A stretch of DNA of 64,000 bases, taken from NCBI GenBank assembly GCA_963718405.1, contig CAVQYZ010000002.1:1116001-1180000 (forward strand). The letters are read 5' to 3'. The translations under genes and the position numbers were made by a program. The DNA is from Bog-756 sp963718405. GTDB lineage: Bacteria > Actinomycetota > Acidimicrobiia > Acidimicrobiales > RAAP-2. Under the pieces are notes generated by a model. It had not been told where the DNA came from and searched no databases. It saw only the letters and a list, made by a program, of their open reading frames with translations. Below, piece by piece: positions 17,946 through 26,747 of this stretch; within the stretch, counting starts at the first letter, position 1; each line of letters starts with the position of its first letter.

Positions 17946-18996
17946 ATGACCACCGAAGAACTACTCGGCGACGAGGCGGACTCGCTGCTCAACCACACGG
18001 CGAAGGCGTTCCCGGCGGAGCTCCTCAACCTTCCCGGCCCCAACCACCTCGACAACATCTTTGTGGACTCGGACCGGTCGGCCACCGTCCTGCGCAACCT
18101 CGGCACCGTGTACAACACGGGCCGGCTGGCCGGCACCGGCTACCTGTCGATCCTCCCCGTCGACCAGGGGATCGAGCATTCGGCCGCGGCCAGCTTCTCC
18201 AAGTTCCCGTCGTACTTCGATCCGGCCAAGCTGTGCGATCTGGCCATCGCCGGCGACTGCAATGCCATTGCCACCACCCTGGGCGGCCTCGGGCATCGTG
18301 TCCCGCCGGTACGTGCACAAGATCCCCTTCATCGTGAAGCTGAACCACAACGACTTCCTCAACTACCCGAACACGTACAACCAGGTGATGTTCGGCAGTG
18401 TCACCCAGGCCTTCGACCTCGGTGCCGTGGGCGTGGGGGCGACCATCTACTACGGCTCCGAGGATGCCGACCGACAGATTGTGGAGGTGTCGCGGGCCTT
18501 CGCCGAGGCCCACCGGCTGGGGATGTTCACGGTCTTGTGGTGCTATCTGCGCAATCCCGCCTTCAGCCAGGGGGACACCGACTACCACCTCTCGGCTGAC
18601 CTCACCGGCCAGGCCAATCACCTCGGCGTGACCATCGAGGCCGACATCATCAAGCAGAAGCAGCCGGAGAACAACGGCGGGTACAACGCCCTCAAGTTCG
18701 GGAAGACCGATCCGCTGGTCTACAGCCAACTGACCACGGACCATCCCATCGATCTGACCCGTTGGCAGGTGGTCAACTGCTATGCGGGGAGAATCCCGCT
18801 CATCAACTCCGGCGGGGAGTCCAAGGGCTCTGACGACCTGGCCCAGGCGGTCCGCACCGCGGTCATCAACAAGCGGGCGGGTGGCACCGGGCTGATCGTG
18901 GGTCGGAAGGCCTTCCAGCGGCCCACGGACGAGGGCGCCGCCCTGATCCACGCCATCCAGGACGTCTATCTCGACTCGTCCATCACCATCGCCTGA
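17946..18996 (+). CDS. fba: Class I fructose-bisphosphate aldolase, one frameshift
   Basis: 349 residues once repaired. It cleaves fructose 1,6-bisphosphate to triose phosphates by a Schiff-base mechanism (FbaB/DhnA-like class I group). Features are YLSILPVDQGIEHS, IPFIVKLNHNDFLNYP with the likely Schiff-base or binding lysines, GAVGVGATIYYGSE, and GGESKGSDDLAQAVRTAV with the phosphate site. The frame breaks after TTLGGL: the run GGG at 18291-18293 should be GG, giving the family-typical LGIVSRRYVHKIPF. The downstream half is intact. The gene is single, followed by a 400-base gap. The frameshift is almost certainly a consensus error because this is a core glycolytic gene. Confidence 0.9.
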
Positions 18997-19393
18997 CCCC
19001 GTGGCCTGACCCGACCAGGCCTGACCCGACCAGGCCGACCCACCCCGGCCTCACCGGGCCCGGGTGGCCCGAATCCCGAATCTGACCCCGATCGGACCTG
19101 GCCGGGGAGAGCGTCCCGATGGGCTCCGGTCACGGTGCATGCCCGGCCGTCCCTCCAGGGTTCCGGTGGCACCGGGCGGCCCTCCGACGGCCGACAAGCC
19201 CGGGCGCTCCGCCACCGGTCCGGGTCCGACGGTAGACTCTCCTGTTGGGACCAAACTGGGAGTCCCGGGTTTTCATCCGGGCAGGCACCGTCCACTAGTC
19301 GACAGCGCCGAGTACGAGTCCGGCGACTGAACCCAGCACATACGCACGATCACATACGCAGGCACGAAGCAGTACGTCAGCACGAAGAGGAGC
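18997..19393 (+). other. Intergenic region with repeats and korA leader
   Basis: No gene. A 15-base direct repeat (GGCCTGACCCGACCA) occurs at 19003-19017 and 19018-19032, and a near-palindrome CACCGGGCCCGGGTG follows; either could end fba transcription. TAGACT at 19233-19238 is the best -10 for korA and implies a leader of about 150 bases. The leader contains a hairpin from GACTCTCC to GGGAGTC (about 19235-19264) and a second, CCCGG with CCGGG (about 19264-19282). Confidence 0.5.
19233..19238 (+). promoter_or_regulatory. Candidate -10 box of korAB
   Basis: TAGACT, the same hexamer used by the TPR and pgsA genes, 155 bases before ATG 19394. The transcript would have a long structured leader. 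Confidence 0.35.
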
Positions 19394-21388
19394 ATGGTGT
19401 CCGACACCACGACCGACCCGAAGTCCCCCCATCTGCTTGACCGCGTGGTCATCCGGTTCGCCGGAGACTCCGGTGACGGCATGCAGCTGGCCGGTGACCG
19501 CTTCACCACCACATCCGCTCTGCTGGGGAACGACCTGGCCACCTTCCCGGACTTTCCGGCCGAGATCCGGGCCCCGGCCGGCACCCTGGCCGGTGTTTCG
19601 GCCTTCCAGGTGCACATCTCCGACCACAACATCTCCACGCCGGGCGATACCCCCAACGTGCTGGTGGCCATGAACCCGGCCGCCCTCAAGGCCAACCTGG
19701 ACTCCCTGCCCAAGGGCGCCACCATCATCGTCAACGTGGACGCCTTCGAGGATCGCAACCTGGCCAAGGCCGGTTACGCCGCCAGCCCCCTGGGCGACGG
19801 CTCGCTGGCCGCCTACACGGTCTACGAGGTTCCCATGACCTCGATCACCACCGAGGTGTCCAAGGATGCCGGGGTCAAGCCCCGCGACGCCGAGCGGTCC
19901 AAGAACTTCTTCGCCCTGGGGCTGATCAGCTGGCTCTACACCCGGCCCATCGAGGCCACCATCGGCTGGATCACCGAGAAGTACGCCGGAAAGCCGCTGG
20001 TGATGGAAGCCAACCTCCGGGCCTTCAAGGCCGGGTTCCACTTCGGCGAGACCGCCGAGCTGTTCGAGTCGTCCTATGAGGTGAAGCCGGCCAAGCTGGA
20101 TCCGGGCGAGTACGTCAACATCACCGGCAACACCGCCACCGCCTGGGGCCTCATCGCCGCGGCGGTCCGCAGCGGGCTGCCCCTGTTCCTCGGCACCTAC
20201 CCGATCACCCCGGCATCGGACATCCTCCATGAGCTGTCCAAGCACAAGCAGTTCGGCGTGCGGACCTTCCAGGCCGAGGACGAGATCTCGGGCATCGGCG
20301 CAGCGCTCGGGGCCGCCTTCGGGGGCGCCCTGGGCGTCACCACCACCTCGGGCCCGGGCATCGACCTCAAGTCGGAGACCATGGGCCTGGCCATCAGCCT
20401 GGAGTTGCCCCTCCTGATCATCGACATCCAACGGGGCGGTCCCTCCACCGGTCTCCCGACCAAGACCGAGCAGGCCGACCTGCTCCACGCCATGTACGGC
20501 CGTCACGGCGAGGCCCCCTTGCCCATCGTGGCCGCCAAGACCCCGTCCCACTGCTTTGCCGCCACCATGGAGGCGGTGCGTATCGCCGTCAAGTACCGCA
20601 CGCCGGTGATCCTGCTGTCCGACGGGTACCTGGCCAACGGAACCGAGCCCTGGCGCCTGCCGGTCCTCGACGACCTGCCCCAGATCGATCCGGACTTCGC
20701 CACCGCCACCAACCACACCGACGAGGACGGGAACGAGGTGTTCTGGCCCTACATCCGGGACGAGGACACCCTGGCCCGCCCGTGGGCGCCTCCCGGGGTT
20801 CCCGGTCTGGAGCACCGCATCGGTGGCCTCGAGAAGTCGGACGGTTCGGGAAACGTGGCCTACGACGGGCCCAACCACGAGCGGATGACCCGACTTCGGG
20901 CGGCCAAGATCGCCGGCATCGCCAACGACATCCCGCCCACCGACGTCGACCACGACGAGGGGGCCGAGGTTCTGGTCATCGGGTGGGGCTCGACCTACGG
21001 GGCCATCGCCGCCGGGGTCCAGCGGGTCCGGGCCCGTGGCCACAAGGTGGCCCAGGCCCACCTGGTCCACCTCAATCCGTTCCCGGCCGACCTCGGGGAT
21101 GTCCTCAGTCGCTATAAGAAGGTGCTGGTGCCCGAGGTCAACCTGGGCCAGCTGAGCCGGCTGCTGCGGGCCGAGTACCTGGTCGATGCCATCGCCTTCA
21201 CCCAGGTCCAGGGGATCCCGTTCCGGGCGGCCTCCATGGAGGCGGCCATCCTCCAGCAGATCGACGGGTCGGGTCACGACCCCTTCGGCGTGGCCACCGC
21301 CGAAGCGCTGTCCGAACCGAAGTCCAACGGTCACGGAGGCGCTTCGACCAACGGGGCCCAAGCGGCCGGAACAGGAGCAGGACGATGA
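19394..21388 (+). CDS. korA: 2-oxoglutarate (2-oxoacid):ferredoxin oxidoreductase, alpha subunit
   Basis: 664 residues. The fused gamma-alpha subunit has an N-terminal gamma domain (VVIRFAGDSGDGMQLAGD at 14-31, SDHNISTPGD) and a pyrimidine-binding alpha domain (about 235-420: FLGTYPITPASDILHEL, FQAEDEISGIGAALGAAFG, TTTSGPGIDLKSETMGLA), then a C-terminal transketolase-like domain with EVLVIGWGSTYGAI. With KorB it oxidises 2-oxoglutarate to succinyl-CoA and reduces ferredoxin; other 2-oxoacids cannot be excluded. GAGGAG sits just before ATG 19394. The last residues are a G/A/S-rich tail. The frame is intact. Confidence 0.92.
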   Translation: MVSDTTTDPKSPHLLDRVVIRFAGDSGDGMQLAGDRFTTTSALLGNDLATFPDFPAEIRAPAGTLAGVSAFQVHISDHNISTPGDTPNVLVAMNPAALKANLDSLPKGATIIVNVDAFEDRNLAKAGYAASPLGDGSLAAYTVYEVPMTSITTEVSKDAGVKPRDAERSKNFFALGLISWLYTRPIEATIGWITEKYAGKPLVMEANLRAFKAGFHFGETAELFESSYEVKPAKLDPGEYVNITGNTATAWGLIAAAVRSGLPLFLGTYPITPASDILHELSKHKQFGVRTFQAEDEISGIGAALGAAFGGALGVTTTSGPGIDLKSETMGLAISLELPLLIIDIQRGGPSTGLPTKTEQADLLHAMYGRHGEAPLPIVAAKTPSHCFAATMEAVRIAVKYRTPVILLSDGYLANGTEPWRLPVLDDLPQIDPDFATATNHTDEDGNEVFWPYIRDEDTLARPWAPPGVPGLEHRIGGLEKSDGSGNVAYDGPNHERMTRLRAAKIAGIANDIPPTDVDHDEGAEVLVIGWGSTYGAIAAGVQRVRARGHKVAQAHLVHLNPFPADLGDVLSRYKKVLVPEVNLGQLSRLLRAEYLVDAIAFTQVQGIPFRAASMEAAILQQIDGSGHDPFGVATAEALSEPKSNGHGGASTNGAQAAGTGAGR

Positions 21389-22431
21389 CCGACTTGGCCC
21401 AGGCCCCAGAAGGCGCCGTGCCGGTGCCGCTGACCACCCGCAAGGACTGGTCCTCCGACCAGGAGGTCCGGTGGTGCCCCGGGTGTGGCGACTACTCGAT
21501 CCTGGCTGCGGTGCAGATGCTCATGCCCGACCTCGGCGTGCGTCGGGAGAGCACGGTGTTCCTGTCCGGGATCGGCTGTGCCGCCCGGTTCCCGTACTAC
21601 ATGAACACCTACGGGATGCACTCCATCCACGGTCGCGCCCCGGCTATCGCCACCGGACTGGCGTCCACCCGTCCGGACCTCGACGTGTGGGTGGTGACCG
21701 GTGACGGCGACTCCCTCTCCATCGGGGGCAACCACCTCATCCACGCCTTGCGTCGCAACGTGAACATCACCATCTTGTTGTTCAACAACCAGATCTACGG
21801 GCTGACCAAGGGCCAGTACTCCCCGACGTCGGAGGTGGCCAAGGTCACCAAGTCCACCCCGTTCGGCTCACTGGAGCAGCCCTTCAACCCGCTGAGCCTG
21901 GCCCTGGGGGCCGAGGCCGGCTTCGTGGCCCGGACCCACGACATGGACCGCAAGCACATGATGGAGGTGTTCCGCCGGGCCCACGAGCACCGGGGTGCCT
22001 CGTTCGTGGAGATCTATCAGAACTGCAACGTCTTCAACGACGGGGCGTTCGAACAGATCACCGGCAAGGAACACCGGTCCGACATGCTGATCCCCCTGGT
22101 CCAGGGCGAGCCCATCCGGTTCGGGTCCGAGGGCCAGCACGGGGTGGTGCTCCGCCCGGACGGCACCTTGGAAGTGGTCGAGGTGGCCGAGGTGGGCGAG
22201 GAGGCGCTGCTGGTCCACGACGAGAGTCGCGACAACCCCGGGTTGGCCTTCCAGCTGAGTCGGCTGTCGAGGGGTCCCTACGAGCCCACGCCCATCGGGG
22301 TGTTCCGCGACGTGGACCGACCGGACTACGGATCGGAGATGTCCCGCCAGATCGACGAGACGGTGGCTCGACGCGGTGCCGGCGACCTGGAGGCCCTGCT
22401 GCGCTCGGGCTCTTCTTGGACGGTCGACTAG
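21385..22431 (+). CDS. korB: 2-oxoglutarate (2-oxoacid):ferredoxin oxidoreductase, beta subunit
   Basis: 348 residues. It binds thiamin diphosphate and a 4Fe-4S cluster. Visible are RWCPGCGDYSI (first cysteines), SGIGCAARFPYYMN, the ThDP/Mg motif VTGDGDSLSIGGNH, and NNQIYGLTKGQYSPTS. A later cysteine is in EIYQNCNVFND. The order and 4-base ATGA overlap with korA show obligatory co-translation. Length and motif order match KorB of actinobacteria. The enzyme links the TCA cycle to ferredoxin, and thiamin diphosphate is its cofactor, so the thiazole operon in this window supplies it indirectly. Confidence 0.93.
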   Translation: MTDLAQAPEGAVPVPLTTRKDWSSDQEVRWCPGCGDYSILAAVQMLMPDLGVRRESTVFLSGIGCAARFPYYMNTYGMHSIHGRAPAIATGLASTRPDLDVWVVTGDGDSLSIGGNHLIHALRRNVNITILLFNNQIYGLTKGQYSPTSEVAKVTKSTPFGSLEQPFNPLSLALGAEAGFVARTHDMDRKHMMEVFRRAHEHRGASFVEIYQNCNVFNDGAFEQITGKEHRSDMLIPLVQGEPIRFGSEGQHGVVLRPDGTLEVVEVAEVGEEALLVHDESRDNPGLAFQLSRLSRGPYEPTPIGVFRDVDRPDYGSEMSRQIDETVARRGAGDLEALLRSGSSWTVD

Positions 22432-22448
22432 GGCCGACCGGGCCCGAC

Positions 22449-22470
22449 CGGACCGGTTCGAACCGGTCCG
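22449..22470 (+). terminator. 22-base perfect palindrome after korB
   Basis: CGGACCGGTTCG followed by its exact reverse complement half. It can fold as a nine-base stem with a four-base loop, 17 bases after the korB stop, without a T-run. It is followed by further GC dyads (GGGACCGGGTCCCGG). Probable transcription end of korAB. Confidence 0.45.
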
Positions 22471-22572
22471 CCGCCGACCTGGGCCTACGGGACCGGGTCC
22501 CGGCCCGGGTGAGCCGGAAGAGCCGGCCGACCGGACGACGTCGGACCTTCGAAGAGCAGGGAGGGGATGGGC

Positions 22573-23124
22573 ATGGGCACCTTTGTCGCCATGATCCGCA
22601 GCGTCAACGTCGGTGGTCGCAACCGCCTGGCCATGGCCGATCTGCGCCAGCTGGTGTCCTCGCTGGGCTTCGCCGACGTGACCACCTATCTGCAGAGCGG
22701 CAACGCGGTCTTCACCGGTCCGGGCACGGCACGGGCCGCCGGTCGGGCCATCGAGAGCCGGCTTGCCGAGGATCTGGGCCTCACCGTGCCGGTGGTGGTG
22801 AGGACTGCGGCCCAACTCCGACGGGTGCTCGAGACGAACCCCTTCGCCGGTGATGGCGTCGACCCCAAGACCCTGCACGCCACATTCTTGGGCGGTCGGC
22901 CCGCTTCGGCCCGCCTGAAGGAACTGGAGGGGACCGCCGGACGTTCGGGGGACGACCGGTTCGAACTCATCGGCACTGAGGTCTTCCTGCTCTGTCCGGG
23001 CAGCTACGCCGATACCAAGGTCAACAACACCTACCTCGAGCGCCTGCTGGGGGTGAGCGCCACCACCCGCAACTGGCGGACGGTCACGGCCCTGGCCGAG
23101 ATGTCCGCGGCGCTCGGCTCCTGA
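22573..23124 (+). CDS. DUF1697 family protein
   Basis: 183 residues. The pattern TFVAMIRSVNVGGRNRLAM, LRQLVSSLGFADVTTYLQSG, NAVF, and VNNTYLERLLGVSATTRNWR is the full-length signature of DUF1697, a small alpha/beta family of unknown function widespread in bacteria. I chose ATG 22573, which has GGGAGGGG at good spacing, rather than ATG 22567, which overlaps that site. It is monocistronic and converges on the repeat lipoprotein gene with only three bases between stops. No activity can be assigned. Confidence 0.88.
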   Translation: MGTFVAMIRSVNVGGRNRLAMADLRQLVSSLGFADVTTYLQSGNAVFTGPGTARAAGRAIESRLAEDLGLTVPVVVRTAAQLRRVLETNPFAGDGVDPKTLHATFLGGRPASARLKELEGTAGRSGDDRFELIGTEVFLLCPGSYADTKVNNTYLERLLGVSATTRNWRTVTALAEMSAALGS

Positions 23125-23127
23125 AGG

Positions 23128-24334
23128 TCACATGCCGGCGTAGGTGGCATAGTCGCCGTCGCTGTTGAGGACCAGGCAAAAGCCGGAATCCGGGCACGAC
23201 ACGGTGGTGGCGATCCCCGGGTACTCGGTGGCTTCCGGAATGACCCGGACCGGTGCGGACCAACCCGAGCCGTTCCAGGTCACCACGCCACCGGCCTGGT
23301 CGGCGGCCACGCAGAAGGAAGCGGAGGGGCACGAGATGGAGTCGAGCTCCCCCTCGGAGTCGATGGTCTGTTCGGCCGACCACGGCCCCCCGTCGGTCCG
23401 CACCGACACCCCGTTCCCGTTCACCACGGCGCACCACGAGGTGGAGGGGCAGGAGATGGCGGTGGGATCGGTGGCCCCGGTGGCCGGCGTGGAGGTCCAG
23501 GGTGCACGGTCCTCGGACCAGCTGGAGCCGTTCCACTCCAGGATGGACGAGCCGACCACCGCGGTGCAGGCTGAGCTGGTGGGGCAGGAGACCCCGACCC
23601 GACCGGGCTGGTAGAGCGAGCCACCGAACGAGGCCGGATGGCCCCAGACCCCGTCGTTCAAGGTGTAGGCCTGGCCCGTGTTGTCCACCACGGCGCAGAA
23701 CGAGGGGGTGGGACAGGACACCGCGGCCGACCGTGAGCCGTTCTGACCGGGTCCCGGGTCGTTCGGATTGGCCGGCAGTGGGGGAGCGGCGGGCACGGCC
23801 ATGGGCGCCGACCAGTCGGTCCCGTTCCCCACGCTCAGGTGTCCGGAGCCGTCGGCGATGACACACGAGGGGCCCGAGGTGCAGGTGATGGCCGGAAGCA
23901 CCGGCGCACTGACCGTCCCGCTGACCGGGGCCGGGTAGTAGACGGAGGGCTCGGACCACGCCGCCCCGTCCCAGGACACGGTGACTCCGGATCCGGTGGT
24001 GAGGGTCGAGGACCCACCGCTGTTGCCGCCGCCCACGGCGATGCAGAACGTGTTCGAAATGCACGAGACCGAGGTGAACCCCCCGCCAGGGGGCAGCGTG
24101 GTCAGTGGGGACGCCCACCCCGGGGCTTGTCGGATCGGCGCCAACACCGTGGTGGGGACGGCCGACGGGAACAGGGTGGTGGTGGGGCCGGTAGCTGGTG
24201 GTGGTCGGGGCGGCCCGGGTGGTGGGCGGGGACCGGTGGGCCGCCGTAGGGGCCGAGGCCGTCGACGCGCAGCCCGCGGCCAGCAGGGCCGATGCCGCCA
24301 GGCAGATGAGCGGAGCGCTCCGCTTCTGTGTCAC
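23128..24334 (-). CDS. Lipoprotein with repeated SC-x(5-7)-C motifs, one frameshift
   Basis: About 401 residues after repair. GTG 24334 starts a signal peptide with lipobox LLAAGC, then a T/P-rich linker, then six or so repeats of 45-55 residues containing SC(P)xxxxC followed by AVDNxG and WNGSxWS elements (for example SCPTPSFCAVVDN, SCPSTSWCAVVNG, SCPSASFCVAADQ). This suggests a disulfide-stabilised beta-propeller at the cell surface. The linker has a break at 24184-24187: one base fewer in GGGG (plus strand) joins TTTSYRP to TTTLFPSAVP. No catalytic site is apparent; a binding or adhesion role is a guess. Confidence 0.7.
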
Positions 24335-24529
24335 CGACTCCCCTTCGTCCGGGTCCGGGTTGGCCCGCTGGATGTCCGCTGGATTTCCGTTGGATGTTCG
24401 CCATGGGCCGGGGGCCCGCCGATTGGCCGAGCCGTAACGATAGTGCGTGGTCCTCCCGGAACGGGGTCGACCCGGGGCCGGCCACTGGCCCCGCCAGGTC
24501 TGCGGGCCACCTCCCCCGCAGCCCGGCAG

Positions 24530-25741
24530 CTAGGCCGGGACGTCCAGGGGACGGAAGACCATGCCGGTCAGGGGTTTGGGGTGGAAGTACGTGGTCTTGG
24601 GTGGCATGCGCTTGCCGGCCCGGGCCCACTCGGCGATATCCCCCACGGTGACCGGCCGGAGCAGAATCACCGCCTGGGCCCGTTCGGTGGCCACGGCCTC
24701 CACGGCTTCCTGCCAGGAGTTCAGGAACTCGAGCTCGTGATCCGGGAGCTCGGCGATGACCAGTGCCACCATCGACGAGTCCAGGCCCGAGCCGGCCGCT
24801 TCGGGCGTGCCGTCCTTGGGGCTGAGGAGCCACGTCCCCGAGGGCATGATCAGAGCCAGCGCTCCCGACTGGCCCAGGGCCCCGGTGGTACGCACGTCGA
24901 ACTCCCCGGCCCTGGTCACGTCGAACCACGACGAGAAGGCATCGACCAGGTCCAGGCCGTCGGGCAGACCGGACAGGGCCCGGTGGATCGGCCCCACCAC
25001 CAGCTGGTCCTCGGACAGCTCGACCACCAGGGCCATCACCCCGTCCACGCCGGTCGGGTGGTCGGGGTCCGGGGGGCGGACCTGCTCCTGCTCTTGGCGG
25101 TAGGCCCGGGCCGTCTCATAGCGATGGTGCCCGTCGGCGATGACCACCGGTGACGACCCCACCGCCTGGCCCACCGAGTCGATGAGCTCCGGATCATCGA
25201 TGACCCACAGCTCGTGGAGCACCTGGTCCTGGTCGGTGGCCACGGCATCGGGGGCACTCTGGCGCTCGAAGGTCCTGGTCAGCCCGGCGCTGAGCGAGAG
25301 GCCCCAGATGGGCGAGAGGTTGGTCTCGGTGGCCTGGAGCAGCTCCAAGCGGTCGGTCTTGGCCTTCGCCAGGGTCATCTCGTGGGGGAAGATCTCCGCC
25401 GTGCTGGCCGGGTCCAGGCCCAGGGCCCCGATCACCCCGTTGGTGCGGCGCCCGTCGGGGGTGGTCATCCGGTAGGCGTAGAGGGAGGGCGAGCGGTCAC
25501 GGACCAGGATGCCCTGCTCCTGCCACTGTTCGAGCAGGTGGGCGGCGTTGTGGTAGCGGTCGAAGTGGGCCCGGTGGTCGGGCTCGGGAAGCTCCACCCT
25601 GATGGCGTTGGCGCTGTGCCGGGCGGCCAGGCGGACCCGCTCCTCAGGGCCCACCACGTCGTAGGGCGGGGCCACCACGGCGGACAGATCGACCCGTCGG
25701 GAGTCGTACCGGAGTCCGGAGAACGGTTCGAATCGCGGCAT
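24530..25741 (-). CDS. DUF1015 family protein
   Basis: 403 residues. It starts with FEPFSGLRYDSRRVDLSAVVAPPYDVV, the hallmark of DUF1015, and continues with HEMTLAKAKTDRLELLQATE, FVIADGHHRYETA-like VVIADGHHRYETARAYRQE, and a C-terminal MPPKTTYFHPKPLTGMVFRP. Proteins of this group are sometimes annotated as SerC-like or chlorophyllide-related, without proof. The conserved GHHRYETA segment looks like a phosphate or metal site. Start ATG 25741; ATG 25759 is possible. It is divergent from pgsA and followed on the same strand, after 195 bases, by the repeat lipoprotein. Confidence 0.88.
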   Translation of the reverse strand: MPRFEPFSGLRYDSRRVDLSAVVAPPYDVVGPEERVRLAARHSANAIRVELPEPDHRAHFDRYHNAAHLLEQWQEQGILVRDRSPSLYAYRMTTPDGRRTNGVIGALGLDPASTAEIFPHEMTLAKAKTDRLELLQATETNLSPIWGLSLSAGLTRTFERQSAPDAVATDQDQVLHELWVIDDPELIDSVGQAVGSSPVVIADGHHRYETARAYRQEQEQVRPPDPDHPTGVDGVMALVVELSEDQLVVGPIHRALSGLPDGLDLVDAFSSWFDVTRAGEFDVRTTGALGQSGALALIMPSGTWLLSPKDGTPEAAGSGLDSSMVALVIAELPDHELEFLNSWQEAVEAVATERAQAVILLRPVTVGDIAEWARAGKRMPPKTTYFHPKPLTGMVFRPLDVPA

Positions 25742-25930
25742 CGCCACTGCGTAGCACATCGACGTGCCCGGATCGCGCCTGGCAGAGGTGCCGGGACGGC
25801 GGTCCGGAGGCACTCGGGGCGGGCGCTCGGGGCGGCGCCCGGGGCGGCACCGGAGCGGGCCGGCCGGCTCGAAAATCCCCTGCAGCGGAGGCCGCACGGA
25901 TGCATGTGTCACCCCCTCCGGACCGCCTCG

Positions 25931-25936
25931 TAGACT
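25931..25936 (+). promoter_or_regulatory. Leaderless -10 box of pgsA
   Basis: TAGACT, six bases, then GTG 25943. Supports GTG 25943 as the true start of pgsA. Confidence 0.5.
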
Positions 25937-25942
25937 CTGGTC

Positions 25943-26644
25943 GTGCAGGGCGTCGGCGATAAGAACGGGGGGAGTTCGATCACTGGCTCGCCAGAGTGGA
26001 TCACGGAGAGGGACGAGAGCGTCACGGAGGCGGTCGGCGGGGAGGCGGACGAGCCCGGCCTCGACCGGGTCCTGACCGCTCCCAACGTCATCACCCTCAT
26101 CCGCCTGGCCTGCATCCCGGCCTTCGTCTGGCTGCTGTTCGGAGCGGGCCATCCGGCCGCCGCCGCCGTGCTGTTGGCGGTGCTCGGGGCCACCGACTGG
26201 GTGGACGGATTCGTGGCCCGGCGCTACCACCAGGTCTCCACGTTGGGGAAGGTGCTGGACCCGCTGGCCGACCGGGTCCTGGTGGTCACCGGGGTCATCT
26301 CGATCATCGTCTACGGGGCCGTACCGGTGTGGTTCGGTGTGGCCACGCTGGCCCGCGAAGTGGTGGTGTCGGCGGCCGTACTGCTGCTGGCGTCGCTCGG
26401 CGCCACCCGGATCGATGTCCTGTGGGTCGGCAAGGCCGGCACCTTCGCCCTCATGTTCGCCTACCCGGCCTTCCTCCTCGGCGACGGCCACGCCACCTGG
26501 CAGGAGCCGATCAGAGACATCGCCTGGGTCACCGGCATCATCGGGCTGGCCCTGGCCTGGATCGCCGCGGCGTCCTACGTCCCGGTGGCCCGACGGGCCT
26601 TGGCCGACGGACGTCGCTCCCGGGCGGAACGGGCCGCGTCGTGA
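25943..26644 (+). CDS. pgsA: CDP-alcohol phosphatidyltransferase (PgsA-like)
   Basis: 233 residues with about six membrane helices after a 40-residue polar N-terminus. The CDP-alcohol phosphotransferase motif D-G-x2-A-R-x8-G-x3-D-x3-D is complete (D88, G89, A92, R93, G102, D106, D110, in DGFVARRYHQ and GKVLDPLADR). It most likely makes phosphatidylglycerol phosphate from CDP-diacylglycerol and glycerol 3-phosphate; a phosphatidylinositol-phosphate synthase role cannot be excluded. Start GTG 25943 follows a leaderless promoter box. It is followed after about 100 bases by the nucleotidyltransferase fusion gene, possibly co-transcribed. Confidence 0.85.
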   Translation: MQGVGDKNGGSSITGSPEWITERDESVTEAVGGEADEPGLDRVLTAPNVITLIRLACIPAFVWLLFGAGHPAAAAVLLAVLGATDWVDGFVARRYHQVSTLGKVLDPLADRVLVVTGVISIIVYGAVPVWFGVATLAREVVVSAAVLLLASLGATRIDVLWVGKAGTFALMFAYPAFLLGDGHATWQEPIRDIAWVTGIIGLALAWIAAASYVPVARRALADGRRSRAERAAS

Positions 26645-26747
26645 GCCCGGCCGACCACCCGGGTCCTGTGAGACGATCAGCCCGGGAAACGATCAAACCC
26701 TTGGATCCCCTGAAACCCTTCAAGAACCACAAGAAACGGACAGCCTC

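Noticed and set aside
22449..22470. GGTTCGAA as a possible tRNA T-loop
   Set aside because: It is the centre of a perfect palindrome with no acceptor or anticodon arms nearby; no tRNA gene was recognised anywhere in the window.
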